In this document: one piece after another, positions 19,936-28,156 of the stretch | How the letters are laid out: the number at the start of each line of letters is the position of its first letter | How positions within the stretch are numbered: the first letter of the stretch is position 1 | IMG/VR virus record: IMGVR_UViG_3300040751_002463 | Coordinates: 1-42,163 of that record | From: a virus | DNA: 42,163 bases | Direction: 5' to 3' (one strand) | Translations under genes and position numbers: made by a program | The notes under the pieces: generated by a model | Database searches by the model: none | What the model was told of the DNA's origin: nothing | What the model saw: the letters and a program-made list of their open reading frames with translations, nothing else

Positions 19936-20749
19936 CTTTACTTTTCTTGCACAAAATAATGAACAAGACAATTATGTACGTCAAGCAGAATTACTAGCAA
20001 TGAGTATTAGAAAAACTAATCCAGACAGTAAAATTTGCTTAATAACTAATGAAGACACTGAATGGATTAAAGAAGGACTGTTTGACGATATTGTACCTAT
20101 TCCGTGGGAAGATAAAGCAGATGAGCACAAATGGAAAGTACAAAACAGATGGAAAATTTATCATGCTTGTCCATATGACGAAACTTTTGTATTAGATACA
20201 GACATGATAGTATGTCATAACTTAACACATTGGTGGAATTTAATGCAAAATTATGATGTATTTTATACAACTAATGTAACAGATTATAAACAGTGTAAAC
20301 TTAATGTAACATACTATAGAAAAATGTTCGAAGCAAACAACTTACCAAACATCTATGTCGCATTACATTATTTTAAAAAGTCAGAATTTGCAAAACAGTT
20401 TTATACTTGTTTAGAAGAAGTAATGAAAAACTGGGAATACTATTATGAAAGGTATGCACCTAAGAAAATGCAAAAGTTTTTAAGCGTTGACGTATGTACA
20501 GCAATAGCAATTAGAGTGTTAGGTGTTGAACATATAGTTACAAATACTAAACTACCATTTCCTACGTTTGTACATATGAAACCGTATGCACAAAGTTGGA
20601 AAATACAAACAACAAAATGGCAAGACCGTGTTAGTTGCTTTATTGATGATAAACAACAACTTAAAATAGGTGGACATTTGCAGGACACAGTGTTTCATTA
20701 TACTGAAAAAGATTTTACGGAGAAATATTATGACAGATTCAATAATTAA
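19928..20749 (+). CDS. GT-A-like glycosyltransferase, paralog of the preceding gene (273 aa)
   Basis: It starts FTFLAQNNEQDNYVRQAELL, has KICLITNED as second strand, and a DxD motif at D90-x-D92 (VLDTDMIV). A KWKVQNRWKIYHACPYDETF stretch precedes the motif, as in GT8-type proteins where a Lys-rich segment follows the nucleotide pocket. The C-terminal third contains HMKPYAQSW and an FHYTEKDF ending. Only the core folds of the two neighbours agree; sequence has drifted far, so different sugars or acceptors are likely. The start ATG lies 8 nt inside the previous gene without a clear SD; translation is probably coupled. The 3' end overlaps the next gene by 20 nt. Confidence 0.5.
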   Translation: MPNFTFLAQNNEQDNYVRQAELLAMSIRKTNPDSKICLITNEDTEWIKEGLFDDIVPIPWEDKADEHKWKVQNRWKIYHACPYDETFVLDTDMIVCHNLTHWWNLMQNYDVFYTTNVTDYKQCKLNVTYYRKMFEANNLPNIYVALHYFKKSEFAKQFYTCLEEVMKNWEYYYERYAPKKMQKFLSVDVCTAIAIRVLGVEHIVTNTKLPFPTFVHMKPYAQSWKIQTTKWQDRVSCFIDDKQQLKIGGHLQDTVFHYTEKDFTEKYYDRFNN

Positions 20750-21284
20750 TTTTCCAGTTAAAGTTCAGAAATTTAAAGAACATAGTGTTCTTAAAGAATT
20801 ATTATTAACAGCAATTAATGAACAAAAAGAAGTAGAACATTTAATCGGACCTAATAATGATATTACTCGTTGTGATTGGCAACCTGCAAGATTTAATACT
20901 AACCGACGTTGGGTAAAGGATATAAAAGATCCGTTAACTGAACATATTGCAAAGTGGGCAGAGTCGTTTGGATATGCAAATTTTAAAGTGCTTGAAATTT
21001 GGTTTCAACAATATGCACAGAACAGTAAACACTCTTGGCACACACATGGCGGAAATTTTACGTGTGTGTATTATCTAGATTTGCCTAAAGATACTCCACG
21101 TACTCAGTGGATTAATCCTACAACTCTAAATGAAGAAACTTTTTGTGTTGCAGAAGGTGATATTATTATATTTCCAAGTTGGTTAATACATAGAGCACCA
21201 CAAAATGAATCAAAAAATATGAAAACAATTATTTCATGGAACATTGAAGTTGGGATATCTGATTTCTACGGAGAAGGTCAATGA
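20730..21284 (+). CDS. Putative 2-oxoglutarate/Fe(II) oxygenase (184 aa)
   Basis: The ATG at 20730 is chosen because GGAG sits 7 nt upstream; an in-frame ATG at 20670 would overlap the previous gene by 80 nt. The core shows SWHTHGGNFTCVYYLDLP with candidate metal ligands H104 and H106, then GDIIIFPSWLIHRAPQN with H154, and K165 in KTIISWNIEV at the usual place for the 2OG-binding residue. This order (H-x-H/D, FPS..xHxx.PN, basic residue, SxN) matches the small phage/bacterial oxygenase family often annotated as 2OG-FeII_Oxy_5. The first pair is HxH instead of the usual HxD, which could also suit a related cupin. A hydroxylase acting on protein or small molecule is the likely role; substrate unknown. 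Confidence 0.5.
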   Translation: MTDSIINFPVKVQKFKEHSVLKELLLTAINEQKEVEHLIGPNNDITRCDWQPARFNTNRRWVKDIKDPLTEHIAKWAESFGYANFKVLEIWFQQYAQNSKHSWHTHGGNFTCVYYLDLPKDTPRTQWINPTTLNEETFCVAEGDIIIFPSWLIHRAPQNESKNMKTIISWNIEVGISDFYGEGQ

Positions 21285-21856
21285 CAATGTCTTGGAAAGA
21301 AGTTCCGTTAAAGCCATCACAAACTTGGCTTGATTTTGATTTAGATAGTGGTGTAATAAAAACTATCGGAGCAACACCGTTAAGTAAACATAGTATCGAA
21401 GTTGACTATGAGCAAGTTAAAGATTTAATTGAAGGTAAAGTATATTTTAAACACTTTTTAGTTCAATTTAATCCAACTAGCACAATGTATGAGTTGGTTA
21501 ATAAGCACGACGAAAAGAAATACGAATATAACGTTAATTCTAGTTTATATAAAATACAAAAAACTAATAAAGCAGATATTATAATTTGTAAAAATTATAA
21601 AAAGAAACAATGGGAATTAAAGTTTGGTGATTTATTTGCAAAAACATTGCTCAAAAACAACGTTACATTACAAACAGTAAAGCATTTTAGTGTAGTAGAA
21701 AAGAATAACCCATTTGTACTATACAGAACATTAACATTCAATTTAGCGTCAAATAATTTAGTCTTGCAATTTAATGATAATGATGCTATAATAGAATTTG
21801 ACATTTATACGAATAAACTTTTTAACAGTTATGGGATACAAATTGAACAAGATTAA
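21281..21856 (+). CDS. Hypothetical protein (191 aa)
   Basis: Not recognised. The start is coupled to the previous stop (ATGA) with GGAGAAGG just upstream; an ATG six bases later (21287) would serve as well. The N-terminus (VPLKPSQTWLDFDLDSGVIKT) and the rest look like a beta-sandwich: alternating hydrophobic strands, many Lys/Asn, FKHFLVQFNPTSTMYEL at about 56-72 and repeated LVLQFND/IIEFDIY strands at the end. No cysteine cluster, catalytic motif, signal peptide or membrane segment. It could be a small particle-associated or adaptor protein rather than an enzyme. It overlaps the next gene by 26 nt. Confidence 0.5.
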   Translation: MTMSWKEVPLKPSQTWLDFDLDSGVIKTIGATPLSKHSIEVDYEQVKDLIEGKVYFKHFLVQFNPTSTMYELVNKHDEKKYEYNVNSSLYKIQKTNKADIIICKNYKKKQWELKFGDLFAKTLLKNNVTLQTVKHFSVVEKNNPFVLYRTLTFNLASNNLVLQFNDNDAIIEFDIYTNKLFNSYGIQIEQD

Positions 21857-22730
21857 GATACAAGATGTTGATATTATCTTTCTAAGTTATGATGAGCCTA
21901 ATGCTGAAGAAAATTGGGCAGACTTACAACGGAAGATCCCTTGGGCAAAACGTGTACACGGAGTAGAAGGATCAGATGCGGCACACAAAGCCTGTGCAGA
22001 TTTATCTGAAACAAAACATTTTGTAACTGTAGATGGTGACACTATTGTCGACCCTAAGTTTATGCAAGTTGAATTAGACTTAGATAAGTTAGGTGTAGAC
22101 GATGACTATCAATTTAGTTGGTGTGGTAAAATTGATGTTAACGGACTTATGTACGGCAATGGAAGTTTAAAGATGTGGACAAAAGATTTTGTTAAAAATA
22201 TGAAGACACATGAAAACACTGACGGATCAGATGAAACAAGTATTGAATTTTGTTACTTTGACAACTATTATCAATTAAATGAAAACTATAGTAAAAGTAT
22301 TATTACAGCAACTCCACATCAAGCATGGCGTGCTGGATTCCGTGAAGGCGTTAAAATGAGTCTGGATAGGGGAAAGCCAACAGAAGATATTAATTCATTA
22401 TGGTGGCAAAATAGACACAGACTTTTTATTTGGCAAATGGTAGGTTGTGATGTTCCTAATGGTATCTGGGCGGTATATGGCGCACGACTTGGAACATATA
22501 TGAATATGTGTACAGATTGGGATCATACACAGACAAGAGACTTTACTTACCTCAATGAGTTATGGAAAGAACACGAGACTGTTACAGTCGCAGAAGAATG
22601 TAAAGAACTAGGAAAGAAACTAATTAATGAATTAGAATTACCTATTGCCGTTGTTCCGTTTGATAAATTACAAAGTGAATTTTTTAAGACAGTATACATA
22701 AACGGCGATAGAGTAATTAGGCGTAAATGA
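21831..22730 (+). CDS. GT-A-like transferase family protein (299 aa)
   Basis: The ATG at 21831 is taken as start; a TTG at 21798 would extend it by 11 residues into the previous gene and has no support. The N-terminus DVDIIFLSYDEPNAEENW, then KRVHGVEGSDAAHKACADL and VTVDGDTIVD (D68-G-D70) matches the protein at 31129-31815, which has FISYGEPHADQNFEF, VKDIEGIHQAHILAA and VVDGDAVL. The DGD triad behaves like a GT-A DxD motif, but this is not a classical glycosyltransferase, so acceptor and even sugar use are open. The long insert at about 125-215 includes HQAWRAGFREGVKMSL. The gene couples to the next by ATGA. Confidence 0.5.
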   Translation: MGYKLNKIKIQDVDIIFLSYDEPNAEENWADLQRKIPWAKRVHGVEGSDAAHKACADLSETKHFVTVDGDTIVDPKFMQVELDLDKLGVDDDYQFSWCGKIDVNGLMYGNGSLKMWTKDFVKNMKTHENTDGSDETSIEFCYFDNYYQLNENYSKSIITATPHQAWRAGFREGVKMSLDRGKPTEDINSLWWQNRHRLFIWQMVGCDVPNGIWAVYGARLGTYMNMCTDWDHTQTRDFTYLNELWKEHETVTVAEECKELGKKLINELELPIAVVPFDKLQSEFFKTVYINGDRVIRRK

Positions 22731-22972
22731 AAATAAGATATTATCATAATATTGATGGTTGGCGTTGGCTAGGATTTGTATTAGCAATGGTTAGTGCATT
22801 TTTATTAAGTGGCGGTAATCCTGCAATACAATGGTTAGGATGGGGCATCGCTTGCTTTAGTTGTAGCATATGGATTTACATGGGATGGAAAGATGGTGAT
22901 ACTCCTAGGGCATTAATGGAGTTAATGTATTTGCTTCTTGCTATAAGAGGCGTTTGGAATTGGGTTCAATGA
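22727..22972 (+). CDS. Small three-helix membrane protein (81 aa)
   Basis: Three hydrophobic stretches are visible: about 11-29 (GFVLAMVSAFLLSG), 33-54 (GWGIACFSCSIWIYMGW) and 62-80 (LMELMYLLLAIRGVWNW). A short charged loop KDGDTPR connects the last two, and Trp is very frequent at the interfaces. The look recalls one repeat of PnuC-type transporters, a resemblance too weak to name a substrate. It is the only obvious integral membrane protein in the accessory region. It is coupled at both ends by ATGA overlaps, so it is co-translated with the GT-like protein and the radical SAM enzyme. It might anchor or feed the pathway at the host inner membrane. Confidence 0.5.
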   Translation: MKIRYYHNIDGWRWLGFVLAMVSAFLLSGGNPAIQWLGWGIACFSCSIWIYMGWKDGDTPRALMELMYLLLAIRGVWNWVQ

Positions 22973-24336
22973 GTGAATTAGACAGAATTAAAACAGTAAT
23001 GCCAGAAATTGATAAAATTTCTCCTTCATTCTGCTTGGCTAAATGGCATCATGTTACTATCTATTTGCAAACAGGCGAAACACACAGTTGTTATCATCCA
23101 GCACCTCACAAGATTCCTTTAGAAGGGTTAATAGATAATCCAAGTCAATTGCATAATACTCCGCAAAAGAAACTCGAACGTAAAGAAATGTTAGCAGGAT
23201 TAAAACCTAGTGGTTGTCAATACTGTTGGAACATTGAATGTATGGGTAAAGATTACATTAGCGATAGACATATTAAAACAGCAAGTATTCATACACCAGA
23301 ACGTATTGAAGAAATTACAAGTAATCCTTGGGACTATAATATTAATCCCGAATATATTGAAGTAAACTTTAGTAATGAGTGTAATTTTAAATGCGGTTAT
23401 TGTCATCCTAAGTTTAGTAGTAGATATTGGAACGAAATTAAACAACACGGACCATATAAAGATAGTACAGCACATCGTAACGATATTGACTGGATAGAAT
23501 TATATGAAGAAGAATCTAATCCTTATGTAGAAGCATGGTGGAAATGGTGGCCTGAAGTTAGTAAGACATTGAACATCTTACGTGTTACAGGTGGAGAGCC
23601 TTTGATGCATAAAAGTACTTGGAGGCTTTTTGAAGAATTAAAATCAAATCCAAAGCCGCATTTAAATATTGAACTTAACAGCAATATGGGTGTAAAGCCT
23701 GCACTAGTTAAAAAATTAACACAAGTCGTAAAAGAACTTAGAGAAACTAATTGTATTGCAAGTTTTAAATTATATACAAGTATAGATACATGGAGTAACC
23801 GTGCAGAATATACACGTACTGGATTAGATTTAAAAATTTGGGAAACAAATTTAGATTATTATCTATCCAACACACCCTGGCCTGTAACATTTATGATTAC
23901 ATTTAACATATTCTCTGTTACAAGTTTCAGTTCTTTGTTAGAAAAAATATTAGAATGGCGTAAAAAATATAATACAGATGAACAAACAAAATGGCAACGT
24001 ATAAGGTTTGATACGCCATACCTAACTGATCCTATTCAGTTTGATATAAACATACTTCCTAAAGATGAATTCATGCCTTATATGAAAAAGCACTTAGAGT
24101 TTATTGTTAATAATTTAGATGACACAAACAGAACTAAATTTAGTAGTTTGGAATATGAAAGATTTAGGAGAGTAGTTGACTATATGGAAACAACAAACTA
24201 TTCTGAGAAAAAACTATTAAACGGAAGAAAAAACTTTCATACATGGTTTAGAGAATACGATAAAAGACGCAATACTAATCTTGTAGAAACGTTTCCTGAA
24301 TTTAAAGAATTTTACAATTTTTGTAAAACTTGCTAA
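22969..24336 (+). CDS. Radical SAM enzyme with N-terminal four-Cys (twitch/SPASM-like) module (455 aa)
   Basis: Start ATG 22969 overlaps the previous stop (ATGA); a TTG at 22954 is not needed. The radical SAM cluster is C138-x3-C142-x2-C145 (CNFKCGYC), with VTGGEP about 70 residues on. Ahead of it lie C22, C41, C83 and C86 (C-x18-C-x41-C-x2-C), the same layout as in the enzymes at 34330, 37186 and 41040, suggesting an auxiliary iron-sulfur cluster placed before the barrel. Such proteins are called twitch-domain radical SAM proteins. They cleave SAM to a 5'-deoxyadenosyl radical and abstract hydrogen from a substrate, here unknown. The C-terminal 180 residues form a helical extension. The last 35 bp overlap the convergent gene. 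Confidence 0.5.
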   Translation: MSELDRIKTVMPEIDKISPSFCLAKWHHVTIYLQTGETHSCYHPAPHKIPLEGLIDNPSQLHNTPQKKLERKEMLAGLKPSGCQYCWNIECMGKDYISDRHIKTASIHTPERIEEITSNPWDYNINPEYIEVNFSNECNFKCGYCHPKFSSRYWNEIKQHGPYKDSTAHRNDIDWIELYEEESNPYVEAWWKWWPEVSKTLNILRVTGGEPLMHKSTWRLFEELKSNPKPHLNIELNSNMGVKPALVKKLTQVVKELRETNCIASFKLYTSIDTWSNRAEYTRTGLDLKIWETNLDYYLSNTPWPVTFMITFNIFSVTSFSSLLEKILEWRKKYNTDEQTKWQRIRFDTPYLTDPIQFDINILPKDEFMPYMKKHLEFIVNNLDDTNRTKFSSLEYERFRRVVDYMETTNYSEKKLLNGRKNFHTWFREYDKRRNTNLVETFPEFKEFYNFCKTC

Positions 24337-25447
24337 CTAATTTCTGATTGTGTATTAATACGTCTTCTATATCTTGTAAGTTACAATCATTATTAGCAAT
24401 GTGTTCAATTAATTCAAAAATAGCAATTAACCTATCTGTAGGATTTTGAATACTGTCGTAGTCTTCATTCCACAAACTATCAAATGTTTTAAATCCAAGT
24501 TCTTTAATATATTTTAAAGTATGCGGCGGTCCAACCATAACAAACGGTCTACCATATAACATTGCATTAAATGTTTTTTCACTAAAGTTAGCAGTAGGTT
24601 GTGCAAAACGTGTTTCGTTAACAATAGCACACATACTATCTAAATAAAATGCTTCTAGTCCTCTACCTTGAGGAGCAAACACAGGCCATTGCTTCATGCT
24701 GGCATCAGTTGTTTTTGCATTTTTATAATCTAATACATATGGAATATTTTGATTTAATGTATCGATATTTTGTTTAATTATTGTTTCGTAATTAGTACCA
24801 CTCCATTTGTCTAGTTCAATCCAAGTGCGGTCCATTAATAATTCATAGTTAGTTTTAAAGTTCCAACTTAAATAACAATCTTTGTCTACAAGAAATGCAG
24901 ATAGTAAATGACGATGTTTAGTATAACGCCAGTTTGGACAAATAAATTTTTTATTATAATTTAAATCAAGTGTAGTATTACCACCACAAAAGAAATCACG
25001 TAAAAATATATCCATGCAAAATAAGTTTAATGTTGGATAATTTTTAGCATAATATTTTTGTATATTATAATCTCCTGTATATACATTGATATTTTTAATA
25101 CTGTTCTTTTGTTGCCAATTAACAATACTATCTAATTCGTCTGCATAAAGATTATCAAATGTATTAAATTCACTATAGAAATGGTTGTTATGGATCGTAT
25201 CTTTTATATATGGACTAACAGGCTCGTACAAGTAGATATCAACACCCTTACTTAATTTTTTATATGTTTTAGGAGACAGTTCTAAACTGTCAAACTGTTT
25301 GATATGATTAGTACCTGTGTAAACAAAAGTAGGACGAGTTGTATCTTTTAATAAAGATTCACGGAATAGTTCAGTTAACATTCCTTTATCTTTGTTGCGT
25401 ATATTTTTCTGTGGAATATTTTTCCAGAATAAGTCCTGGACAAACAT
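24302..25447 (-). CDS. GT-B-like glycosyltransferase (381 aa)
   Basis: The C-terminal third holds a recurring phage transferase signature: VNETR at about 276-280, FSEKTFNAMLYGRPFVMVGPP (288-308), then LKYIKELGFKTFDSLWNEDYD (311-331) and a QNPTDRL helix. The SEKT/YGRPF/GFKTF order is the nucleotide-binding half of a GT-B-like fold. An NWRYTKHRHLLSAFL segment at about 172-186 is also typical of this group. The protein at 28195-29133 has the matching FPTEKTYAPIYYKKPFLVF and FGFEMYDELFDYSFDS, so these two are paralogs on opposite strands. No signal peptide. It is last in the minus operon, coupled to the oxygenase upstream by a TAATG overlap, and converges with the radical SAM gene. Confidence 0.5.
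   Translation of the reverse strand: MFVQDLFWKNIPQKNIRNKDKGMLTELFRESLLKDTTRPTFVYTGTNHIKQFDSLELSPKTYKKLSKGVDIYLYEPVSPYIKDTIHNNHFYSEFNTFDNLYADELDSIVNWQQKNSIKNINVYTGDYNIQKYYAKNYPTLNLFCMDIFLRDFFCGGNTTLDLNYNKKFICPNWRYTKHRHLLSAFLVDKDCYLSWNFKTNYELLMDRTWIELDKWSGTNYETIIKQNIDTLNQNIPYVLDYKNAKTTDASMKQWPVFAPQGRGLEAFYLDSMCAIVNETRFAQPTANFSEKTFNAMLYGRPFVMVGPPHTLKYIKELGFKTFDSLWNEDYDSIQNPTDRLIAIFELIEHIANNDCNLQDIEDVLIHNQKLVSKFYKNCKIL
24310..24328. other. Perfect inverted repeat in the convergent overlap
   Basis: TTTTACAA and TTGTAAAA form an 8-bp stem around a TTT loop, lying inside the 35 bp shared by two converging genes. It reads the same on both strands, so it could slow both RNA polymerases, but it has only one G-C pair and no T-run follows. 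Bidirectional termination is a guess. Confidence 0.5.
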
Positions 25448-25938
25448 TAGTAACTTCCTGTAATTTGTAAAGTGTATCTTGGATCTACGCCAATGTTACT
25501 TGCGGCGTGTGGAGCATCGGCATCCCATAAAACATATTCTCCTGCTTTATAGTTTACAACACCAATACCTTCTACTTCAAAGTAATGACCTGGTTTCCAA
25601 TCTTCTAAAAATACAATAGCACGTCTTACATTTTTTCGTTCTTGATTAAACACACGACAATATGTATTAAAATGATCAACGTGTGTAGGCATAATATCTA
25701 ATGTATCCATTCTATAAAACACAAATCCAGGATTACGTAAATTTAATAATGATGCAACTTTTTCTACCCATTCAGGCATTGGATTTTTACTGTCATACAT
25801 TTTGCCTGTTGTAGTAGTATGTGTATATCCTTGTTCACGCCAAGCATCTGCTTCTTCACCTGTAATAGGTTGTCTAACGTAATTAAAATCTTTGAAATCA
25901 TCATTCCAAAGTTTGCTAATAATCCCTCTATAAAACAT
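25447..25938 (-). CDS. 2OG-Fe(II) oxygenase (163 aa)
   Basis: The compact jelly-roll shows a complete metal/2OG set: H86-x-D88 (PTHVDHF), distal H144 (DADAPHAASNIG) and R154 (DPRYTLQITG). The spacing of about 56 between HxD and distal His suits a small aspartyl/asparaginyl hydroxylase-like or phage prolyl-hydroxylase-like enzyme. A FLEDWKPGHYFEVEGIGV strand pair sits between. It would use 2-oxoglutarate and O2 in the cytoplasm to hydroxylate a substrate that cannot be identified. Its start overlaps the amidinotransferase stop by 11 nt, and its stop overlaps the GT-B-like gene by one base, so it is in one translational unit with both. Confidence 0.5.
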   Translation of the reverse strand: MFYRGIISKLWNDDFKDFNYVRQPITGEEADAWREQGYTHTTTTGKMYDSKNPMPEWVEKVASLLNLRNPGFVFYRMDTLDIMPTHVDHFNTYCRVFNQERKNVRRAIVFLEDWKPGHYFEVEGIGVVNYKAGEYVLWDADAPHAASNIGVDPRYTLQITGSY

Positions 25939-26896
25939 CTCTATGTGTATCCAGTGTTACGCAGTGAAATCCACCGCCAAGTGTTCTTTGATGTCTTGTT
26001 GGCAACATAGCACAATCAATACCTTGTGCTTCAAGAACTTTACGTAGTGGCTCCTGATGTTTCTCAAGTGCTACTAACTTAGTATTTACACTAAACAAGT
26101 TCATATTAATCCATGTACTTGCATTACACCATTTAGGATAGTGACCGATATCAACAGGTTCAGGACACCATAATATATCCCAGTTTCTAAAAGGTTCTGG
26201 CAAATCGTCTTTACTTTTAATCCTACTTGGGTTAGCAAGTAATAATCCTTCACGTAAGAATGCTATAGTACTATCAATATGCATATAACTATAAACGTCT
26301 TGTAATAAATGCACTTTGGCTCTATCACCTAATGCATCTTGCAGTAGTGTTGCACCTAGTTTATTTCCGCTATTACTTACAAGATATAAAACGTGATCGT
26401 TAGCACGAATAACATTTGCGGCATCGAAAGCAGGTTCAAATTCGTTTAATGCAAGTATGTCTTTATTGCCAATGCAGTCAGTGTTATACAATGCACTTTC
26501 GTAATAACAACGTATTTCTTTAGGATTATTTAAATGTTTTTCAAATGCTTTCCATTCGCCTTTTCTTGCACGAATAGGCATAGGTGTTGCAAGTGTTAAA
26601 TCTCCATGTACAAATACACTATCTCGAGGACAATAATTATAATAATTACAATCAGTAGCATCTGGCCGTACAACCTCAACTGATTCTCCTTTTAAAAAAT
26701 CTACAAAAACTTCTAAATCTTCATTTGCTTCATCGATAACTTGTTGCGGATAAGAGCCTTTAATAATTTCCGTTTCGTCAGATTTATCTGCAAAGTTTAC
26801 ACAGCGTAAACTAATATCAATGTCATTTGGAATTTTAGCATTATCTGCAATTCCTACAATTACTTTACGAAGTTGTCCCCATTCGTTACTAGACAT
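25928..26896 (-). CDS. Amidinotransferase (322 aa)
   Basis: All landmarks of the glycine/inosamine amidinotransferase fold are visible: PRDSVFV at about 90-96, EPAFDAAN with D158 (catalytic Asp of the FDAAD motif), H206 in HIDST, and C312 in GGGFHCVTLD, the nucleophile that carries the amidino group from arginine. The length is near the family norm of about 340-390. The family includes arginine:glycine amidinotransferase and StrB-type inosamine-phosphate amidinotransferases; both donate from arginine to an amine. It sits next to a sugar-aminotransferase-type gene, so an amino-sugar or aminocyclitol acceptor is reasonable but unproven. It overlaps the SGNH gene by 8 nt and the oxygenase by 11 nt. 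Confidence 0.5.
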   Translation of the reverse strand: MSSNEWGQLRKVIVGIADNAKIPNDIDISLRCVNFADKSDETEIIKGSYPQQVIDEANEDLEVFVDFLKGESVEVVRPDATDCNYYNYCPRDSVFVHGDLTLATPMPIRARKGEWKAFEKHLNNPKEIRCYYESALYNTDCIGNKDILALNEFEPAFDAANVIRANDHVLYLVSNSGNKLGATLLQDALGDRAKVHLLQDVYSYMHIDSTIAFLREGLLLANPSRIKSKDDLPEPFRNWDILWCPEPVDIGHYPKWCNASTWINMNLFSVNTKLVALEKHQEPLRKVLEAQGIDCAMLPTRHQRTLGGGFHCVTLDTHRDVL

Positions 26897-27569
26897 ATGA
26901 TTTACGTCCTTCCCAATGTTCTAAAATTAAATCTTCTAATTCAAGATTACTCATTCGAGAATTTTCGCCTTTTAATTGTTGAATAGTTATTTCCATGTTA
27001 GAACACCAGTCTTTTGTTGATTGTTTTAAATGATATCCAAGACTTGGATAAATTGTATTTTCCACATAATCCATATGTTCTAGTACACTAGGGTGTGCGT
27101 CATCTTGATATACGCATTTTGTTTTAGGAAATATATTATTTGAACCTGGCAAATGATTTGGAACACTTGTAATATGCCCATTAAAAATATCTTGTGTAAA
27201 TTGTTTTATATAAGCATTGCCTTGTAATATAGCAGTTTCGTTTCTTATGTCGTCGTTTTCTACACTCCAGTGTTTTTGTAGGTATTCGTTTGAATAATAA
27301 TCACTGTTTAGTATGTTGCCTTCGGTCATCCATTTTTCGTCTTTAAGTAAATCAACTCTAGTCCAACTACTCCAAACTATACAAATAATATCTTCTGTCT
27401 GAAAACTATGTTTGCGATTTGCTTCCACTAGTCTACAAGCAATGCCCTGATTCCCCATACCTGCTTTTCCATAGTTATGATTTTCACAGCCTAAATCTTT
27501 TGCAACAATATCACTCCATGTAGGCCAAATGTATTCGGTATACGAGCAACCAAAAGTAAACAATCTCAT
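26889..27569 (-). CDS. SGNH/GDSL-type hydrolase (226 aa)
   Basis: The N-terminal block is FTFGCSYTEY with nucleophile S9. The Gly/Asn oxyanion block is AGMGNQG around G37-N40. The catalytic D-x-x-H is QDDAHPS with D156 and H159. Between them comes IICIVWSSWTRVD, the usual block III strand. Together these make an SGNH esterase, probably removing or transferring an acyl group on a glycan or lipid. No signal peptide, so it acts inside the infected cell. A second, different SGNH protein lies at 30320-31141 on the other strand. ATGA overlap with the aminotransferase upstream and 8-nt overlap downstream show translational coupling. Confidence 0.5.
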   Translation of the reverse strand: MRLFTFGCSYTEYIWPTWSDIVAKDLGCENHNYGKAGMGNQGIACRLVEANRKHSFQTEDIICIVWSSWTRVDLLKDEKWMTEGNILNSDYYSNEYLQKHWSVENDDIRNETAILQGNAYIKQFTQDIFNGHITSVPNHLPGSNNIFPKTKCVYQDDAHPSVLEHMDYVENTIYPSLGYHLKQSTKDWCSNMEITIQQLKGENSRMSNLELEDLILEHWEGRKSYV

Positions 27570-28156
27570 TTAAAAACATCCATATCTGGCAGATACGGAT
27601 AATCATCACTACTCCATATTTTGCCTTTTTCTAAATCGTTAATTTTATCTAAACCAAGTTGTGCAGTTTCTGGAGTCATATAATAATGATATCCTACAAA
27701 TTTAATATTTTGTTCCGCCCAAGGTTTGTCGTCTGTTCGTCCATCATATGCCATTTGTTTTAGAATATTATAATCTCTCTCACTAGGACAAAGTATTGCA
27801 CCGCCTCTGCCTAAACTTAATGCTTTTTTATATTGAAAACTTAAACACATAAACATATTATTAATGTATGAGTGTCTTTCAAACATTGTAGCCGCATCGA
27901 TTATTCTTGTATTACCTAGAGGATAAGATCTAGTCCATTCAATGTCTTGAAATTCCCAATCAAGGCCGAGTTTTTCTAAGGTAAAGGGTATGCTAATATA
28001 TGTCCTACTTGGAACAGTAATTTTAGTTTGTGGCTGTAAGTATCTTAGGCTCAACTCAATAGCATGAGTGCAACTATCTACAGCAACAGCATAAGGAGAA
28101 CCATAGTACTCTGCTATTGCTTTTTCAAATTTATTGACGGTTTCAAACATACACAT
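27566..28156 (-). CDS. Short DegT/DnrJ/EryC1/StrS-type aminotransferase (196 aa)
   Basis: Signatures of sugar aminotransferases are present in order: VAVDSCTHAIELSLRYL (about 25-40), IIDAATMF with D87 (contact to pyridoxal nitrogen), and the Schiff-base lysine region LSFQYKKALSLGRGGA with K111. The SFxxxK spacing matches the family. The protein ends soon after YHYYMTPETAQLGLDKI, where complete enzymes of about 360-400 aa continue into a C-terminal domain, so about half is missing. The stop is coupled by ATGA to the next gene, so this is not an obvious sequencing break. Start may be 28156 or the ATG at 28150; a late promoter sits directly upstream. Activity without the C-terminal domain is doubtful. 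Confidence 0.5.
   Translation of the reverse strand: MCMFETVNKFEKAIAEYYGSPYAVAVDSCTHAIELSLRYLQPQTKITVPSRTYISIPFTLEKLGLDWEFQDIEWTRSYPLGNTRIIDAATMFERHSYINNMFMCLSFQYKKALSLGRGGAILCPSERDYNILKQMAYDGRTDDKPWAEQNIKFVGYHYYMTPETAQLGLDKINDLEKGKIWSSDDYPYLPDMDVFK

Noticed and set aside
18755-24336. RiPP cassette with a precursor peptide for the radical SAM enzymes
   Set aside because: No small precursor-like gene is found; there is virtually no intergenic space, and the two small proteins here are a conserved-looking phage protein and a membrane protein without a leader/core look.
27566-28156. Frameshift or sequencing error explaining the short aminotransferase
   Set aside because: The stop forms a proper ATGA junction with the next gene and no continuation of the family's C-terminal domain is apparent downstream, where a complete SGNH gene follows.
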